Source: Metridium senile
Taxonomy: Eukaryota > Cnidaria > Anthozoa > Actiniaria > Metridiidae
Assembly (NCBI GenBank): GCA_949775045.1
Contig: OX459095.1
Coordinates: forward strand, 21,790,811 to 21,854,810
DNA: 64,000 nt
Direction of reading: 5' to 3'
A program made the position numbers and the translations under genes. Every line of letters starts with the position of its first letter. Position 1 is the first letter of the stretch. This document shows, piece after piece, positions 1 through 11,805 of the stretch. The notes beneath the pieces are model-generated. The model did not search any database and was not told the origin of the DNA. It worked only from the letters and a program-made list of their open reading frames with translations.

Positions 1-3000
1 AGAACAGCTATAGGGTCTACTTGAAGAAGAACTATTTCGCAGTAGAGGGAGGTGGACTTCCAGGAAAATTCAATATCTTTTCATTTCATTTTCACTGGGG
101 TGCCGATAACTCCAAAGGATCTGAACACACTGTTACTGGCAAGAAATATCCTGCAGAGGTTTGCAATTAATAATTTATATACACCTATTTAAAGTCGTTG
201 TCGCAAATAAAACTGAAGTCCACACTTCTGCAAAGGATGTCGGTATTTCTTATCTTGTTATCGATTTATACATAGCATAGTTTGGTTGTGTGCGTTTGTG
301 TTAATTGACCATAACAAGTTGTTTAGTAGTAGATGATGAGACAAATATTTCTTTAAGAAACGCGCAAGAAATCACGAGTTATGTTCATATTACCGACATC
401 CTTTGCATGCTTCAGAGTGTGGACTGTAGCTTTGGCTGCGACAATGATGCTTGAAACAGGTATATATATTACAGAGTAATGTATGAGTTGAATAATTATT
501 TTAGCAAATTTTATGGCATACAACAAGAATTGTATTGCAGTGCAATGTAGTGAGGTGTAGTTTGATGAAGTGGTGCAAAAGAGATGCAAATCTAAACTTG
601 CCTGTCTCGTTTATATGATGCTCTTCATCCGTGACCGTCACTTAACAAGCAATCAGGCTCTGTACGGGCCAAAGTCTTTGTTTGACTCTTTTGTTTGTAT
701 TTTAATCCTCTAGTGTATTTATCAACATATTTAAGCTAGCGACTTGTCAAACGTTTACATAATTAAAGCCTTGAGTCAAGATGAAACGTCGGATTTTCGC
801 GTTAGTCTTTATTTTAAGTACGTTCTCTAAATCTCTTTTACTTAACAATTACAATAATTGTATAAAAAAAACTACAAAATCTCAATCTGTTATCAATTAA
901 CTGACAGTGCTACGCTCAAGTGCATATAACATAAGCAGACTCAGTATTGCACTAGCTTATCATATATTTGTGAAAAACGGCCATGGCTACTATAAATGAG
1001 CACTACACAACTGAGTCTGCATATACCTTTTTCAAAAAGGTTTGACGGATGAGTGAAGCGTGAATGGCAAACGGCGACTTCACGACCGAAAGGGATTGTG
1101 GTTACGAGTACAGCACAGCCTAATGTTTTTTTATGGGTTATATTTAGCACAATTTCATCAATTTTACTACATGGTACATGGTTGTGCCGTAACGTTTTTG
1201 CTGCATACAAATAAGATGTCAAAGACCCACAATTCCTTTCGGTCGTTTCGCCAGTCACCGTTCATTCCTTCAACCTGCTAGTGACGACACAAAGGAGCGG
1301 CTGCATAGGAGGCTAGTGAAAACCAGGCTAAAATATTTATCTCTCAACTCTGCTCACATGTTTAATTTTTCGGGACTATACCACCCGTGAACATATTCTT
1401 ATATTATGATATCTCTAAAACCTATTTTGTACTTTTTTAGTTGCATTTTGTCAACTGGAACATGAAATACGCGAATATAAGTGAAGCTATTAAACACGAA
1501 GATGGACTTGCTGCATTGGGGGTCTTTTTAGAGGTAATTAAACGCAATACTGCATGCCTAGTCTGACATAGAGCAAATTTCTTATGACTGTGAAATGTTC
1601 AGTGCCGTGTAGGTTCCTTGACTCGACCTTGATGTTTCAATAATTTTTTGATGTGCCTTGCTGTGCCTTGACCGCGTCCATATGCCGTGAGATTTTCACA
1701 GTCACACGAAATGTGCTCTATATGTACGTTTGTTTCGTCAGATCAGAGACATTTTGCATATCTGGCCAAGGGAGCACGGCAGGAACTGGTCTTCCTGTGG
1801 TGATGGAGAATGCGGTTTCAACCGAAAAGATACAGTGGGCTCATGCAAAATGGCGCTAACTCTTCGCCAGCAAAGCACGATGGTGGCAGTCTAGCCTAGA
1901 ATTGCGAATCTCTCAAGGATTCCAAACCACACATATTGCTATGAAGTTCCTTCTGAATAGTAGAACATTAAAAGTCATACAAAGATCCATCACCGTGCTT
2001 CTTGTTAACTCAGTGCGAAAATTAAGCCTGGGAACGAGGTTGGTGCTGGATCATTTTACTTGTTTTTTCGCGCATGCGTAGTCGTTTGACCGCTGTGTTG
2101 TGGATGGAGCGGATGGAAGTAGTGACCAGTCTCTTGTGTTCTTAACATTCACAACTCCGAATTTAACAAAGACTGAACCCCGTGAACATCGTATATACAT
2201 CTCTCTCTATGATACTAGCTAGTGTTCTTTACATGAAGAAACAGTATATACACTACACATTGTGCAGTTTTATGTCTATTTAACAAATCGAAGTGTGTTT
2301 TCTATGGTCTATACTCTTATCGAACATAGAAATGACGTAAGAAAATGGTCAAAACTCAAGTGGAACCACGATCGAGCGTGCGAGAAATTTTATAGTTGTG
2401 GTAACAATTCAAATAAGGCGTTTATCACTGACCTCAGTAATATTTTGATACAATACAATACATTTCTTTTTTTTTAATTATTGATGATTACCGGCTTTAA
2501 TTCTTGTTTGTTTTAGATTGGAGAAGAAAATCCAGCTCTGACATCGTTTTTGAAGTATACTGGCAATCTTATCTATCGTGAGTATACCATATCTACTCTG
2601 TTGTCTTCGTCTTTCCCGTCATGCAATGAGTGTATTTCATCTTTTTCATCAGCAAAGGAAATCGAAAACATCACCCAGACTCACAAGGTATCAGATCTAT
2701 TTCCTGCCGATAAAAGTGCCTTTTACCGTTACGATGGAAGTCTTACAACACCAGAGTGTCAAGAGGTAGTCACTTGGACGGTGTTCAATAACACTAAAAC
2801 CATCACTTCAGAGCAGGTAAGTCTCATATAATTATGATTAATCACTGTAACCAATGATGACCTAAGCTTGCTATAAACTTTCCAAAACATATCGGTGGTT
2901 AAAGCACCTTTTTCCTGAAGAAACGTCGGTGCTTCAGCAACAAGCATCAAGCCAACATCGAAGTGAATGTTGATTTCAGTTTGTGCTGGTGATGCAGTTG

Positions 3001-3366
3001 CAACAAGACTTGTTTTCTAGAGAACTAAAATTAGGACAATATTATTTTTTCACGTACTTTTATTGTACTATAATCAATTTTGGTTCCTCCTCTTACAATA
3101 TGCGCAGCGCATCAGTGTCTGTCATGACTCTTTTTCTGGTAACCACGATTCGTTTTCCTTTTTAGTTGGACGCTCTACGAAGTCTTAAAGATGGAAATGT
3201 CACTTTAGGCCAGCCTTTAGTCGACTCGTTTCGTCCTGTGCAAAACCTGAATGGTCGTACAGTGTATCGCACCTTCGATAAGCCAGCACCAACCGCTGGG
3301 ACTGGTCATTTGATGTCGACTTCTCTTCTTTTAATGATTTTTGCGCTTATTGCTATGCTTCACTAG
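1..3366 (+). CDS. alpha-carbonic anhydrase copy A, GPI-type, 5' part outside window
   Basis: Reversible CO2 hydration enzyme, probably extracellular and membrane-anchored. Visible exons: 1-158 (starts mid-exon), 1441-1533, 2517-2577, 2653-2816 and 3166-3366 (TAG). All have GT/AG borders and the same lengths and phases as copy B, except the last, which is 15 nt shorter. The first exon carries the two zinc histidines in FHFHW and the SEHT motif; the second carries the third zinc ligand in LHFVNW; the fourth has SLTTPEC (substrate-pocket Thr and the conserved Cys). The C-terminus is hydrophobic (MSTSLLLMIFALIAML), fitting a GPI-attachment signal. At the position of the proton-shuttle His of fast CAs this copy reads Asn. 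Introns hold MITEs near 182-460 and 1038-1277. No stop or frameshift is seen in the visible exons, so it may be functional. Family call is firm; anchoring is inferred. Confidence 0.88.
182..460. mobile_element. palindromic TA-flanked MITE in CA copy A intron
   Basis: Inverted arms: left CACCTATTTAAAGTCGTTG, right ending CAATGATGCTTGAAACAGG. Internally, GTCCACACTTCTGCAAAGGA on the left answers TCCTTTGCATGCTTCAGAGTGTGGAC on the right in reverse. It is flanked by TA. The equivalent copy in gene B is at about 23070-23348, so insertion predates the segmental duplication. It has no coding capacity. The same family lies at 16545-16784 and 35444-35733. Confidence 0.7.
1038..1277. mobile_element. short inverted-repeat element (MITE-like)
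   Basis: Imperfect inverted arms: the left arm contains ACGACCGAAAGGGATTGTGG, answered on the right by CCCACAATTCCTTTCGGTCG. No protein is encoded. The counterpart in copy B is at about 23878-24117. The arms resemble those of the 3387-3666 element, so the two are probably related. Confidence 0.6.
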
Positions 3367-3386
3367 CGAAGTCTAACAACAGTATA

Positions 3387-3666
3387 CACGTAATTCAAAA
3401 ACGGTAGACGAGGCGAACGGCGATTGGTGATTGCACGACTGAAAGGGACTGTGGGTAATGCGAATTTCTTCTTATTCCATTCTAAATTACCCAAACACCC
3501 TTCAGCGATGACCTTAGATGGGTGTCTCGGAGGATTCGCTGAACGGCGGAGGCATTGTTTGGGTAATTTAGAAACGAATAAGAAGGAATTCGTATTACCT
3601 ATAGCTCCTTTCGGTCGTGCAATCGCCAATCGCCGTTCGCCCCGTCAAACATTTTTGAATTAGGTG
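3387..3666. mobile_element. palindromic TA-flanked MITE downstream of CA copy A
   Basis: Long inverted arms: CTAAATTACCCAAAC on the left against GTTTGGGTAATTTAG on the right, and GCGAACGGCGATTG against CAATCGCCGTTCG. The outer tips are CAC(C/G)TAATTCAAA / TTTGAATTAGGTG with TA on both sides, as for a Tc1/mariner-type target. The copy B counterpart is 27155-27434. ORFs across it are palindrome shadows. Confidence 0.75.
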
Positions 3667-4130
3667 TATTGTGTGAATTAAGAATGGCATACCGAATGTC
3701 GGCATTTGCACAACAACAAAAACAACTTTTATCAATTTTCATTTTCTAGAGTTACACAAATAATTACTATCCGCAGTTAGTTAAAAAATATTCGAGACGG
3801 AAGTAATTTAATAGCTTACGTTGCACTGCGCTCTGTGGAGTTGCGAAATAGATATGCAACCTGATCAGTAGAAGTTATCAACTAAAAGCGTGCTTTGTTG
3901 AAGGAGAACGAGGAAGACTCCCCTCCGGCTCCATTCAAACGTTTGCAACTCCAAAGACCGCCGAGCAGCATCATAGTCACCGAGTCATTTAACCACCAGC
4001 ACTGATATATGTTTCTTTTAATCAAATGGTCCCGAATTCTTGTTAACGCCCATCAAAACGACCTGACGACAGAATGCGAGAATTGAATAAAACTATTGAA
4101 ACATGTCCACAAACAAGTCTTATGGTTGAG

Positions 4131-4295
4131 GTCTATATACCCTTTTAATAAGTCCCGAAGTGTTGTGTTTTCCGCGCTTGACGTCAAATTTATTCTTTTC
4201 AATTCCTTTCATATTATACAAATTTCAAAAGAATAAATTTGACGTCAAGCGCGGAAAACACAACACTTCGGGTCTTATTAAAAGGGTCTATATAG
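4131..4295. mobile_element. near-perfect palindrome (foldback MITE)
   Basis: About 70-nt arms, e.g. TTCCGCGCTTGACGTCAAAT on the left mirrored by ATTTGACGTCAAGCGCGGAA on the right, around a loop of about 25 nt. The ends resemble CTATATA-CCCTTTTAATAAG. The counterpart in copy B is about 27891-28055, with one arm mismatch (GTGCGG). No coding content. Confidence 0.75.
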
Positions 4296-4860
4296 AGTCC
4301 ATTTTCCATGTACACAGGGAACCCAAAAGACACGAAGCCTAGCCAACTTGATATGTACAATGAGCCAGTAATAAGTATATACATTTTCTCTCTGCATGGT
4401 CGATAGCAGAGGGGAGATACGCCTTTCCACGTTATCTCTTGAATGATCGCACAGTCAGTAGTGACTGTTTTGCATCTAAGACCCTGACTTCTCAACCCTC
4501 AGTTGTCCCACACATAAAGGTGTGTAATTTATCATTTTGGAACTCATTTAAGATGGCTCCCAGTTATTTTATTTATATAGAAGTCAAGCTTTCAGACTTT
4601 CTCTTTATGAAACCACTTATATAAGATCTGCTTTAGAACAATGAATCTGTCGGAATTTTCAACAATTCATGACGAAAGCGTTGCGTAGTGTGTGTACAAT
4701 TATCGCTGATTGCGCATGAAATTATTTCAACCAATCATATTGACGCTGGATTTGTGTCCGACCATAGCCTTAATTGATTTTTCGTTAGAAAACTGAGAAG
4801 GGTCTGGGTAAGAGAATGGAAACCGCTTATATAAGATCTGCTTTTTTTAAAAAAAGCAAA
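4296..4860. other. intergenic, no gene seen
   Basis: Unique sequence shared with copy B (28056-28630). No coding ORF, RNA gene or repeat was recognised. Confidence 0.6.
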
Positions 4861-4963
4861 CAGTTGGGATATAATTGTTGATCTGAAACTCTTCTCTGTG
4901 AGTTGGTCATTGATTGTTGGTCCATTGATTGGGCTTTCATACTCACTATATACTGTTTTTGTA

Positions 4964-5533
4964 CTACGCCGTTTCGACGCCATTCTGGTCGTCTTCTTCA
5001 GGTACTCTCGTTTTTGGTGTTATTGTTTTGATAAGTGATTTCCAATAGTCGACGTCTGCATGAATATTCAATAATTTCTTTCTATTGTTCTGTGTTTTGA
5101 CGCTCTCAAGAGACTCTAGGAATTTTCTTTTTTCGCTGTGTGTTTCTTGTGTTATCACTTTGCTTTTGTCCCATTGAATTTTGTGTGGACATGTCTGGTT
5201 ATGTCTTGCGAGTCCTCTGTCTCCAGTATTCATTCGTTTCTCAGCAGATTCGGTTTTATTTTCGGCGATGTCTTTTTCCGTTAATCTCACTTTGCTTTCA
5301 TGTTCTTTCCGTCTGGTTTCCCATTTCCTTCCTGTCTCTCCTATATATTCGTATTTGTCACAGCCGCATGGGATTCTATACACGACGTTTGATCTTTTGT
5401 CACCTAGTGTGTGTCGAGCTTTCGTTTTCAGATCTTTTACTTTTTCGCCTGGTCGCATGACTATCTTGAAGTTATATTTGGATGCTACGCGTTTGAATTG
5501 TTGCGAATTAAAGGCCTTCGATGTAGGGTACAA
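4964..5533 (-). pseudogene. Penelope-like GIY-YIG endonuclease domain fragment
   Basis: A 189-codon ORF on the minus strand. Residues about 49-80 hold the Penelope-type GIY-YIG signature (VYRIPCG, then YIGETGRKWETRRKEH), followed by a His/Cys-containing stretch (ARHNQTCPHKI) typical of the C-terminal half of these endonucleases. In intact elements the domain nicks target DNA for retrotransposition. Here it is separated by a frame change from the RT-derived ORF and lacks the RT catalytic core, so it is a fossil piece. Confidence 0.8.
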
Positions 5534-6008
5534 CGTATGTCCCTTTTGTTCTTTCTGTTGTGTCTTTTGTTTTTGTTTGTGTGTCTTCCTTTTTTGTCTG
5601 TATGATTTCCCTGATCTTTTCTTGTGAGTATCCGTTGGCTATAAATACCTCTTCGACATTCTCCAGTTCAGTATCTATTTGGTTATCATCGCAGAGATGT
5701 TTGGCTCTTTCAACGAAACCTTTAATGACCGCCTTTTTGATATGTGGTGGATGGTTTGATCTTTTCTTGATGTTAATGTTCGTGTTCGTCTTTTTATAGT
5801 GGACGGTGAATTCAATGCGTTTTGTTTTCCTGTTAATGTGTTGTTTTAGGTCAAGGACAGATAGTGTATCGTTTTCGGCGTTCTCGACGGTGAATTTGAT
5901 GATTCCTGGTTCTATCGAGTTAATGTGGTCTAGTATGGCATTGACTTCGTTTTTCTTCGTCGAAACGGCGTAGTACAAAAACAGTATATAGTGAGTATGA
6001 AAGCCCAA
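5508..6008 (-). pseudogene. Penelope-like reverse transcriptase C-terminal fragment
   Basis: A 166-codon minus-strand ORF resembling the thumb/C-terminal part of Penelope-like reverse transcriptases: IKFTVENAENDTLSVLDL followed by a His-rich, Lys-rich stretch (HPPHIKKAVIKGFVERAKHL). The first residues come from the inverted terminal repeat, not the protein. The catalytic palm is missing (5' truncation). The ORF closes at 5508, where the endonuclease continues in another frame. Confidence 0.75.
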
Positions 6009-6259
6009 TCAATGGATCAACAATCAGTTGGGATATAGTTTATACAGATGACACCAAATGGGAAAGTTTGAAACAAAATTATCTGTTCGTTTTTTTAACT
6101 TGCAAATCCAGTGCCACCCACCCACTCACAAGTCAGAGTATCAATGTAAACTTTTGAGCCCCAAGATATTGGTCAGCCGGTGTAAATCGAAATCATAATA
6201 TATGTTGCATCATCGTTCAAACCAAACCATATTCCCTTAATTGAGCTTCCTTTGCAATG

Positions 6260-6690
6260 AGGCCACCGATCGACCACAATTAATCGAACGCAATCATATG
6301 AACGCCAAAAAAATTCGATGATTGCATACGATTTCCAAACAATCGAATGGTTGATTGCAATTGAGTACCGGCATATGAATAAACGCAAATATACAGTAAT
6401 GTATATAAATTATGATAATGAAACAGTATTCTTGTAGTGACATTTTAGTTATTTTATAGTTATAGTTCAGTTTATAGTTATAACTGTAAATTATTTAAAA
6501 ATGTGTTTTGCTTGCAATCGAACGCAATCGAATGTTCGATTGCAATCGAATCTCTCAAAAAATTGTGTGAATTCGATTGAATTCGATTGCCGATTGCAAT
6601 CAAATCCAATCATTCGATTGAATTCGATTGCGTTCGATTCATCCAAACGTTCGATTTCGTTCGATTGACTACGCCGGGCTGTAATATGAA
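6260..6690. repeat. degenerate TTCGATTG / CAATCGAA repeat tract
   Basis: Dense recurrence of TTCGATT and its complement AATCGAA in both orientations, e.g. CGAACGCAATCGAATGTTCG at about 6520. The counterpart 28860-29215 shows copy-number differences. The small ORFs across it have no family resemblance. Confidence 0.7.
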
Positions 6691-6884
6691 ATTGATACTG
6701 AGACGATGGTGTTATTATAGATAAGTATGTCAAACATTTATTTTTGTGATTCTTTCTGTGACTCTTACAAGTAATATATTTGAGATATGTTAATATTATT
6801 TCTATTTCTATATTTGTCTATTTATTTATTTATTAGTCCACCCTAAATAATTAATCACAATTATACTTATATGGAGAGGTGAGG

Positions 6885-7000
6885 AACGGATCAGGGAGGA
6901 GGGAGAAACAGCAAAAATAAACAGAGGAGGGAGAAAAAGAGGTAAAAATAGAGGGAGGAGGGAGACTCAAAATATAAAGGGAGGAGGGAGAAGGTCGATT
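6885..7000 (+). repeat. purine-rich GGGAGGAGGGAGAA tract
   Basis: Four to five spaced copies of GGAGGAGGGAGA separated by A-rich spacers. The same tract is at 29445-29520 plus 30828-30850, where another element has split it. A related isolated piece lies at about 7612-7655. Confidence 0.7.
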
Positions 7001-7010
7001 TTCCCTAATT

Positions 7011-7440
7011 AATAGGCCCTTTGCAGGACTTGGTCACGTGCCTAGATACCACATAGCAACATAATTTTTGATGGCAAGATGCCTTGCGGGGTAAAAAAAA
7101 CCCTTACAAAACGAAAAACAAAACACTTTGGAGACAGTTTATTCTTTAGTTTTAAGTTTCAATTCAATATAATACTTAAAATTCTTCCACTATAAACCTG
7201 TCGTCCGTCTTACCTCATGGAAATGTTGTTTTTTGACATGCAAAGTTAGACATAATTAAGGTTTTCTTTTCCTATTCGTTTGTGAACATCAACACGGATA
7301 GCAACGTTTCAAGGTTAGTAATCGGGGTAACGTTTTGTTTTTCCTGTTCCAAGTATATTTTTCGATGTTTTTCTGTGACAAAGTACATAAAGGCAATGGA
7401 GCCGATGAAACACATGACCATGTCCTGCAAAGGGCCTATT
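7011..7440. mobile_element. element with about 30-bp terminal inverted repeats
   Basis: The left end AATAGGCCCTTTGCAGGACT and the right end TGTCCTGCAAAGGGCCTATT are inverted copies extending about 30 bp with few mismatches. The interior encodes nothing recognised. Copy B keeps only the first 11 bp of this terminus (to about 34597) before its sequence changes, which suggests copy B lost material to the right of this point. Confidence 0.65.
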
Positions 7441-8049
7441 ATTGAACTATAAGGTCTTTTTGGCCTGATTAATATTGCAATATTATTTGAGCCAATTTTA
7501 TGCGAACAGCTTATCTCTGAAATACAAACTAGCAAATGGTTCAAATTTGTACCATTTGCACTCTAATGACTAGCCTCAATAGCTTATATTTATGAAGAAC
7601 AAAGAAAATCAGGGAGGAGGGAGAACTGAATGGTCGAACAAATTAGGGAGTAGGGAATATGGTTGGTAAATTGACTACTTTCGTTTGTATGTGTTATTTA
7701 AAAGTTTTGGTATTTAAATTCCACAAACTCAAATATGCCAATTCCCTATTCAAGTTTAATTCATGGAAAACAAACCAGGTATCAATGAATAGAATAAAGA
7801 AGCCAAGAAATATATTGCAGTATTTATCTAGATTGAATAAGCATGACGAAACTTACAAATAACTCACAATACATATGCACTTTTAGAGTCGTCAATTTTA
7901 TTTACGTACAGATCTTAATTATAATTGAAAGTTAACATACAATTTTAACTTGATAAATTCTATACTTTAATATATGACATTTCAATTTATTTCCTTGAGT
8001 GACAAATTTATAATTCTAGAATCAAGTATCCAATACTCGGCCCGGTGTA
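7441..8049. other. intergenic, no gene seen
   Basis: AT-rich sequence present only in unit 1. Apart from a short purine-rich piece at about 7612-7655 nothing was recognised. Confidence 0.5.
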
Positions 8050-8305
8050 CACCTATTTCAATTAACGTAGTCCATCTGGAATGGTTGATCTGAGACCGAT
8101 AGGAATTGTGGGAGTTCATTAAATTTCAAATACATTGTTTTAATCACACTTGAATGGTGCTGAATTACAGATAACAGTATTTGAGAAGTAAACATTAATA
8201 TTCAAGCGTGATTATAATAGTGCATTTGCAGTTTAACGAGCTCCCACAATTCCTATCGGTCTCAGATCAACCATTCCAGATTGACAACGTTAATTGAAAT
8301 AGGTG
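8050..8305. mobile_element. palindromic TA-flanked MITE
   Basis: Arms of about 80 nt: CACCTATTTCAATTAACG on the left answers CGTTAATTGAAATAGGTG on the right, and GAATGGTTGATCTGAGACCG answers CGGTCTCAGATCAACCATTC. It is flanked by TA at 8048-8049 and 8306-8307. The outer tip matches the MITEs at 182 and 3387. Confidence 0.8.
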
Positions 8306-11300
8306 TATTCTCAGAACTAGCTTTGCTGTCTCCATCACCTCAAGTCTATAAGTGAACTTAAACAAAACGTTGCTGCGACAAATCCCTTCGTGTACACATA
8401 GAGTTTTAGTGGACATGTTTGTCCTTGCGACTTAATTTTGTCTCGATCCGCGACACGTCGCACAAATTCACACTTGTTTGAATCCGTGCGTCAGGTCTCA
8501 GCAACAAATTAAAATGAGTGAACGTGAGTTATAAAATTGTGTATGTTGTTCTCTTGGGCACTGTGCTAAGGGGGTTATACGGTTTTTACTCTCTCCACAA
8601 AAAAGCAGTTGAGTAGAGTGTGTGTGAAATATGTGCTGAAATATTTGATGTATGGTTATCGAGTGTGAGTCAGTCTGAATATCTCCAATAAGAAGAATAC
8701 TACTTGTGTCTGGCTAAGATTGACACGATAAAAATCACAAATAGGTATAATATTTTTATGTTTTTGTTATTTTCTTTTACTCTTTCGACGTTTTGTCCTG
8801 TTTTTACTTGCTATAGATACTGAATTTATCTTACAATGTAAATATATGAGCTAAATACGTTAAACAATGCATGCTACCAATATCTGGACAAATTGCTATG
8901 AACGTTCTCCATGGTAAATCTAATATCATACTGTTTTCATTTTCTTAATAACTGTTTAAAATAAAATATTTTGACATACTATACTAATTGGTTTTTAACA
9001 CTAGCACTATTAATAATTTGCAATTATATAATATAAAATGATTATAATTTGTAAAGAGAGATATATGTCAATTGCAACATACACGGTAACCAATCAAGTA
9101 TTTGCTGTACTTGTTTGTTAAACGTTTTACTCAAATTTCACGTGAGATTCTTATACCACAGTGGCTCTTGAGAGCGTCCGACTTGCATTACTCTCACCTA
9201 TTGAGGATGAACCGATCTTTTTAAATAAAATAATAATACATAAATCACTTCTTAACGTCTCAATCTTTTCTAGCTGGACACGTGTGCATGCCCTACTAAT
9301 GGGGGAGACTCAGACACACACTCACTACCTCTACGTTAATTATTTTGCACACAACTCGGCTCAAATGTTCATTTTTGCGGAGGGAGGAAAACCGGATAAC
9401 TCGGTGAAAAACCCTTGTAATTTATATTTGCAAATTGTTCTTTTTTGCTTTTCACGTATGTGTATAAATACCACCAAGAGGTAACAAACACAAGCCTGAC
9501 CACCCTTAGTGACTGAATCATATTTTAAAATACATTCTAATTTCTCATGACTGTAACTGAAGCCGCCTGGTTGCGAAGTGCTCTTAAATACATACGTTTC
9601 ATTTATATGACTAATTTCCAAGTGGAGTAGGAAAGATGTGAAATGCAACAGTACAATAAATCTGAAAATGCAAATAAAGCAGAAGCTACAAATGTTTTTT
9701 ATTTCAAAAGGATTTTGATATTGAGAACAGGGACAATGAGGCCACACTGATGACGGCAGCACTGCATGCATATCTTACACATGTTCATTCCTAATTTAAC
9801 TAAGACTATGCTATATATATTTTCGTTAAAAATTTATGTTAGGGCTTCTATTAATAACAGTAGGTATTTCTTATGTAAAGTCCTACTTTCTCTAAAAACA
9901 TGTATCTATTATATCAATATGTTCTACTCAAAGAGGTGACGATTAATTGGATTTAGGTATAAATATCATATCTATTAAAATGACAAAAGAGCAATCAAAT
10001 TGTTTATAAAATCTGAACCCCTTTAAATAAATAAAATATATTAGTTGTGGGATGCTAGTCATACCAATTATTAAATGGTTTTTGTTTCCATTATGACAGG
10101 ACTCGTGTTGACCGAAATGAAAATTGGTATCCCACTGGTAGAACATATTATAAAACAGACATGTATTAATTGATATTCGATTAACTAAAGCAATAGCCAA
10201 ACCAGCTATTTGGTTATAAATATTTGCCTAATAGTCACTGAGTTACCAGTTGTTCTCAAGCTTCGATCGAAGGTACTTAGGTAAGAGCAAAATATATACA
10301 TCTTCACTATTTGTAAATACTTTACCGTACGATTTTCTTGATGTAGGCTATATATCCACATTGTCTTCACCAGCTTTTTTGCAACAATATAGACTATTGT
10401 AGGCTACACTATCAGTAAATATCTTTTATACATTTGTTTTCTTGCCGTTTCTCCACACTTCTCTTCTCTTCTCTATTCACAAGCTCTTTACAAATAATTT
10501 TACTTAAGATTTTCTTTTAAAAAATGTAGAATATTGTAGGCTATTCTATCAGTATTTATTGTGTCAGGTATAGTATTTTTATTTTATTGTCTCTGATCAA
10601 TTCTTCCCTCCGACCAGAGGCTCTGCACCTCCGCCCTTTGCGTTTCTCTAACTGCATCTCATGTCTTGAAGTTGTTTCTTTGGTATTTTGCGTCAATGTT
10701 AATTTTAGGTCATGTTATGTATGAGAAATTAAATGATTTCGAAATGATATGGAAACTAAATTAATTGAAACATTAGAGTTATGGTCCGTTGTGTCATTTA
10801 ACTTGAAATTTTAACAATGAGTCGACTTTGGCCATTCTTTCGAATTCTCGAAATTACAGTCAGATCACGTGGCGAAATTGGTATTTTCGGGTTTCCTGTG
10901 GAGTTACTATCTTGCTTGCTTGCTTACATTCACGACAGCAATACGTTTACGCCTCCATATATGGAGGACAGTAGCCTCAAAAAAAAATCTTTATTGGTTA
11001 CAAATAAAGCAGAGCTTTTTTCCAATCTGGCTCATGGCATGACAAAAATGGATAACATTTAACGGGAGGGTGCAGATAAAACCGACTGAAAAAAATAGAG
11101 TGCCTCAACTAGACTGTAGTCTGTGTCACATATTTAAAAAAATAACTAGTTTGTGAGGATGGTTTCGACGTTTTTAATAATCTGTCAATATTATGATCTA
11201 TGTTTAGTTCAGTTTAATGTCCGGCTATATGTTTACATCGGTACTAGGTTTGGGGTATAGGTTTAAGGATTGAGTGGAAACTATCCCGGTCTGAGATATG

Positions 11301-11800
11301 CTTAGGATTTAAGTTTTGGTTTGGTTTGTAGTAAAGGATGGTTATGAGACTGAACAAAAGAGGTTATTAAATCGAGAACAACTTAGATTAAAGCGAGCAA
11401 TGGTAACTGGTTCACTGAAATCATGCATGGGTACACAATTAAAGCAATCAAAGATGCAATTTATTATAAAACATCTGATTCAAAACAAGTGGAATTGTTT
11501 TATCTCAAAATTACAAACAAATAATATTTTGATTACCGCCTTATGAGGCCAATCAACTCAATCTCAAAACAAAAACTCAAAACCTTTTTTCGGCGAGTTA
11601 TATTTATAAAGTGATAATGATATCTTATTTGCTTATCAGGGTGGATTCCAGACGTCCTACTGGGTGGAACACAAATATAAAACAAGAGATAAAGTATTTG
11701 CACTATACATAACAGAGAATGCTGACGTACAAAGAAAGAGAGAAATCAAACAACAGTACTTACTATAAATAGAAGAATTCTTACAGAGAGAAGAACTCAA
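8306..11800. other. long non-coding stretch with dispersed repeats
   Basis: No convincing coding exon. Sequences near 8600-8740 (plus) and 9258-9366 (minus) resemble 18800-18925 (core GAGTTGTGTGCTGAAATATT and variants), so a short dispersed repeat is present. The ORFs at 9161-9484, 9361-9771 and 10817-11062 show no family features. An ATG directly before a splice-donor-like GTGAGT at about 8515-8525 was noted but is unsupported. Confidence 0.45.
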
Positions 11801-11805
11801 ACAGG

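Larger units (their letters stand above)
4874..6024 (-). mobile_element. 5'-truncated Penelope-like element with GIY-YIG endonuclease
   Basis: A 1151-bp insertion flanked by the 13-bp target duplication CAGTTGGGATATA at 4861-4873 and 6025-6037. Copy B has a single uninterrupted CAGTTGGGATATA at the corresponding site (around 28622), the empty site. The element has inverted terminal repeats: the end facing 6024 reads, in reverse, ATTGTTGATCCATTGATTGG, matching the left end except for an extra stretch at about 4884-4920. Minus-strand ORFs cover the C-terminal reverse-transcriptase region (5508-6008) and a GIY-YIG endonuclease (4964-5533) with YRIPCG and YIGETGRK. The ORFs are in different frames, offset near 5510-5530, consistent with a one-base frameshift, so this copy is defective. 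The upstream RT core is absent. It inserted after the segmental duplication. Confidence 0.85.
1..7021 (+). repeat. segmental duplication, unit 1, left part
   Basis: This stretch aligns nearly base for base with about 22889-30861, covering CA exons, introns and 3' flank through the GGGAGGAGGGAGAA tract. Main differences by eye: about 940 bp missing from copy A near 2011 (present as about 24823-25766), 31 bp extra in A near 1856-1886, a Penelope-like insertion only in A, and the 29525-30827 element only in B. Confidence 0.9.

Noticed and set aside
2983..3165. 60-codon ORF just before the last CA exon of copy A
   Set aside because: It lies in the intron and ends at the acceptor; the copy B counterpart is not conserved as protein.
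3363..3663. ORFs on both strands sharing similar peptides
   Set aside because: The two strands read the same because the DNA is a palindromic MITE.
4140..4290. Possible microRNA-type hairpin
   Set aside because: The arms are about 70 nt, near perfect and duplicated only with the segment; a foldback transposon explains it better, and no small-RNA evidence can be seen from sequence.
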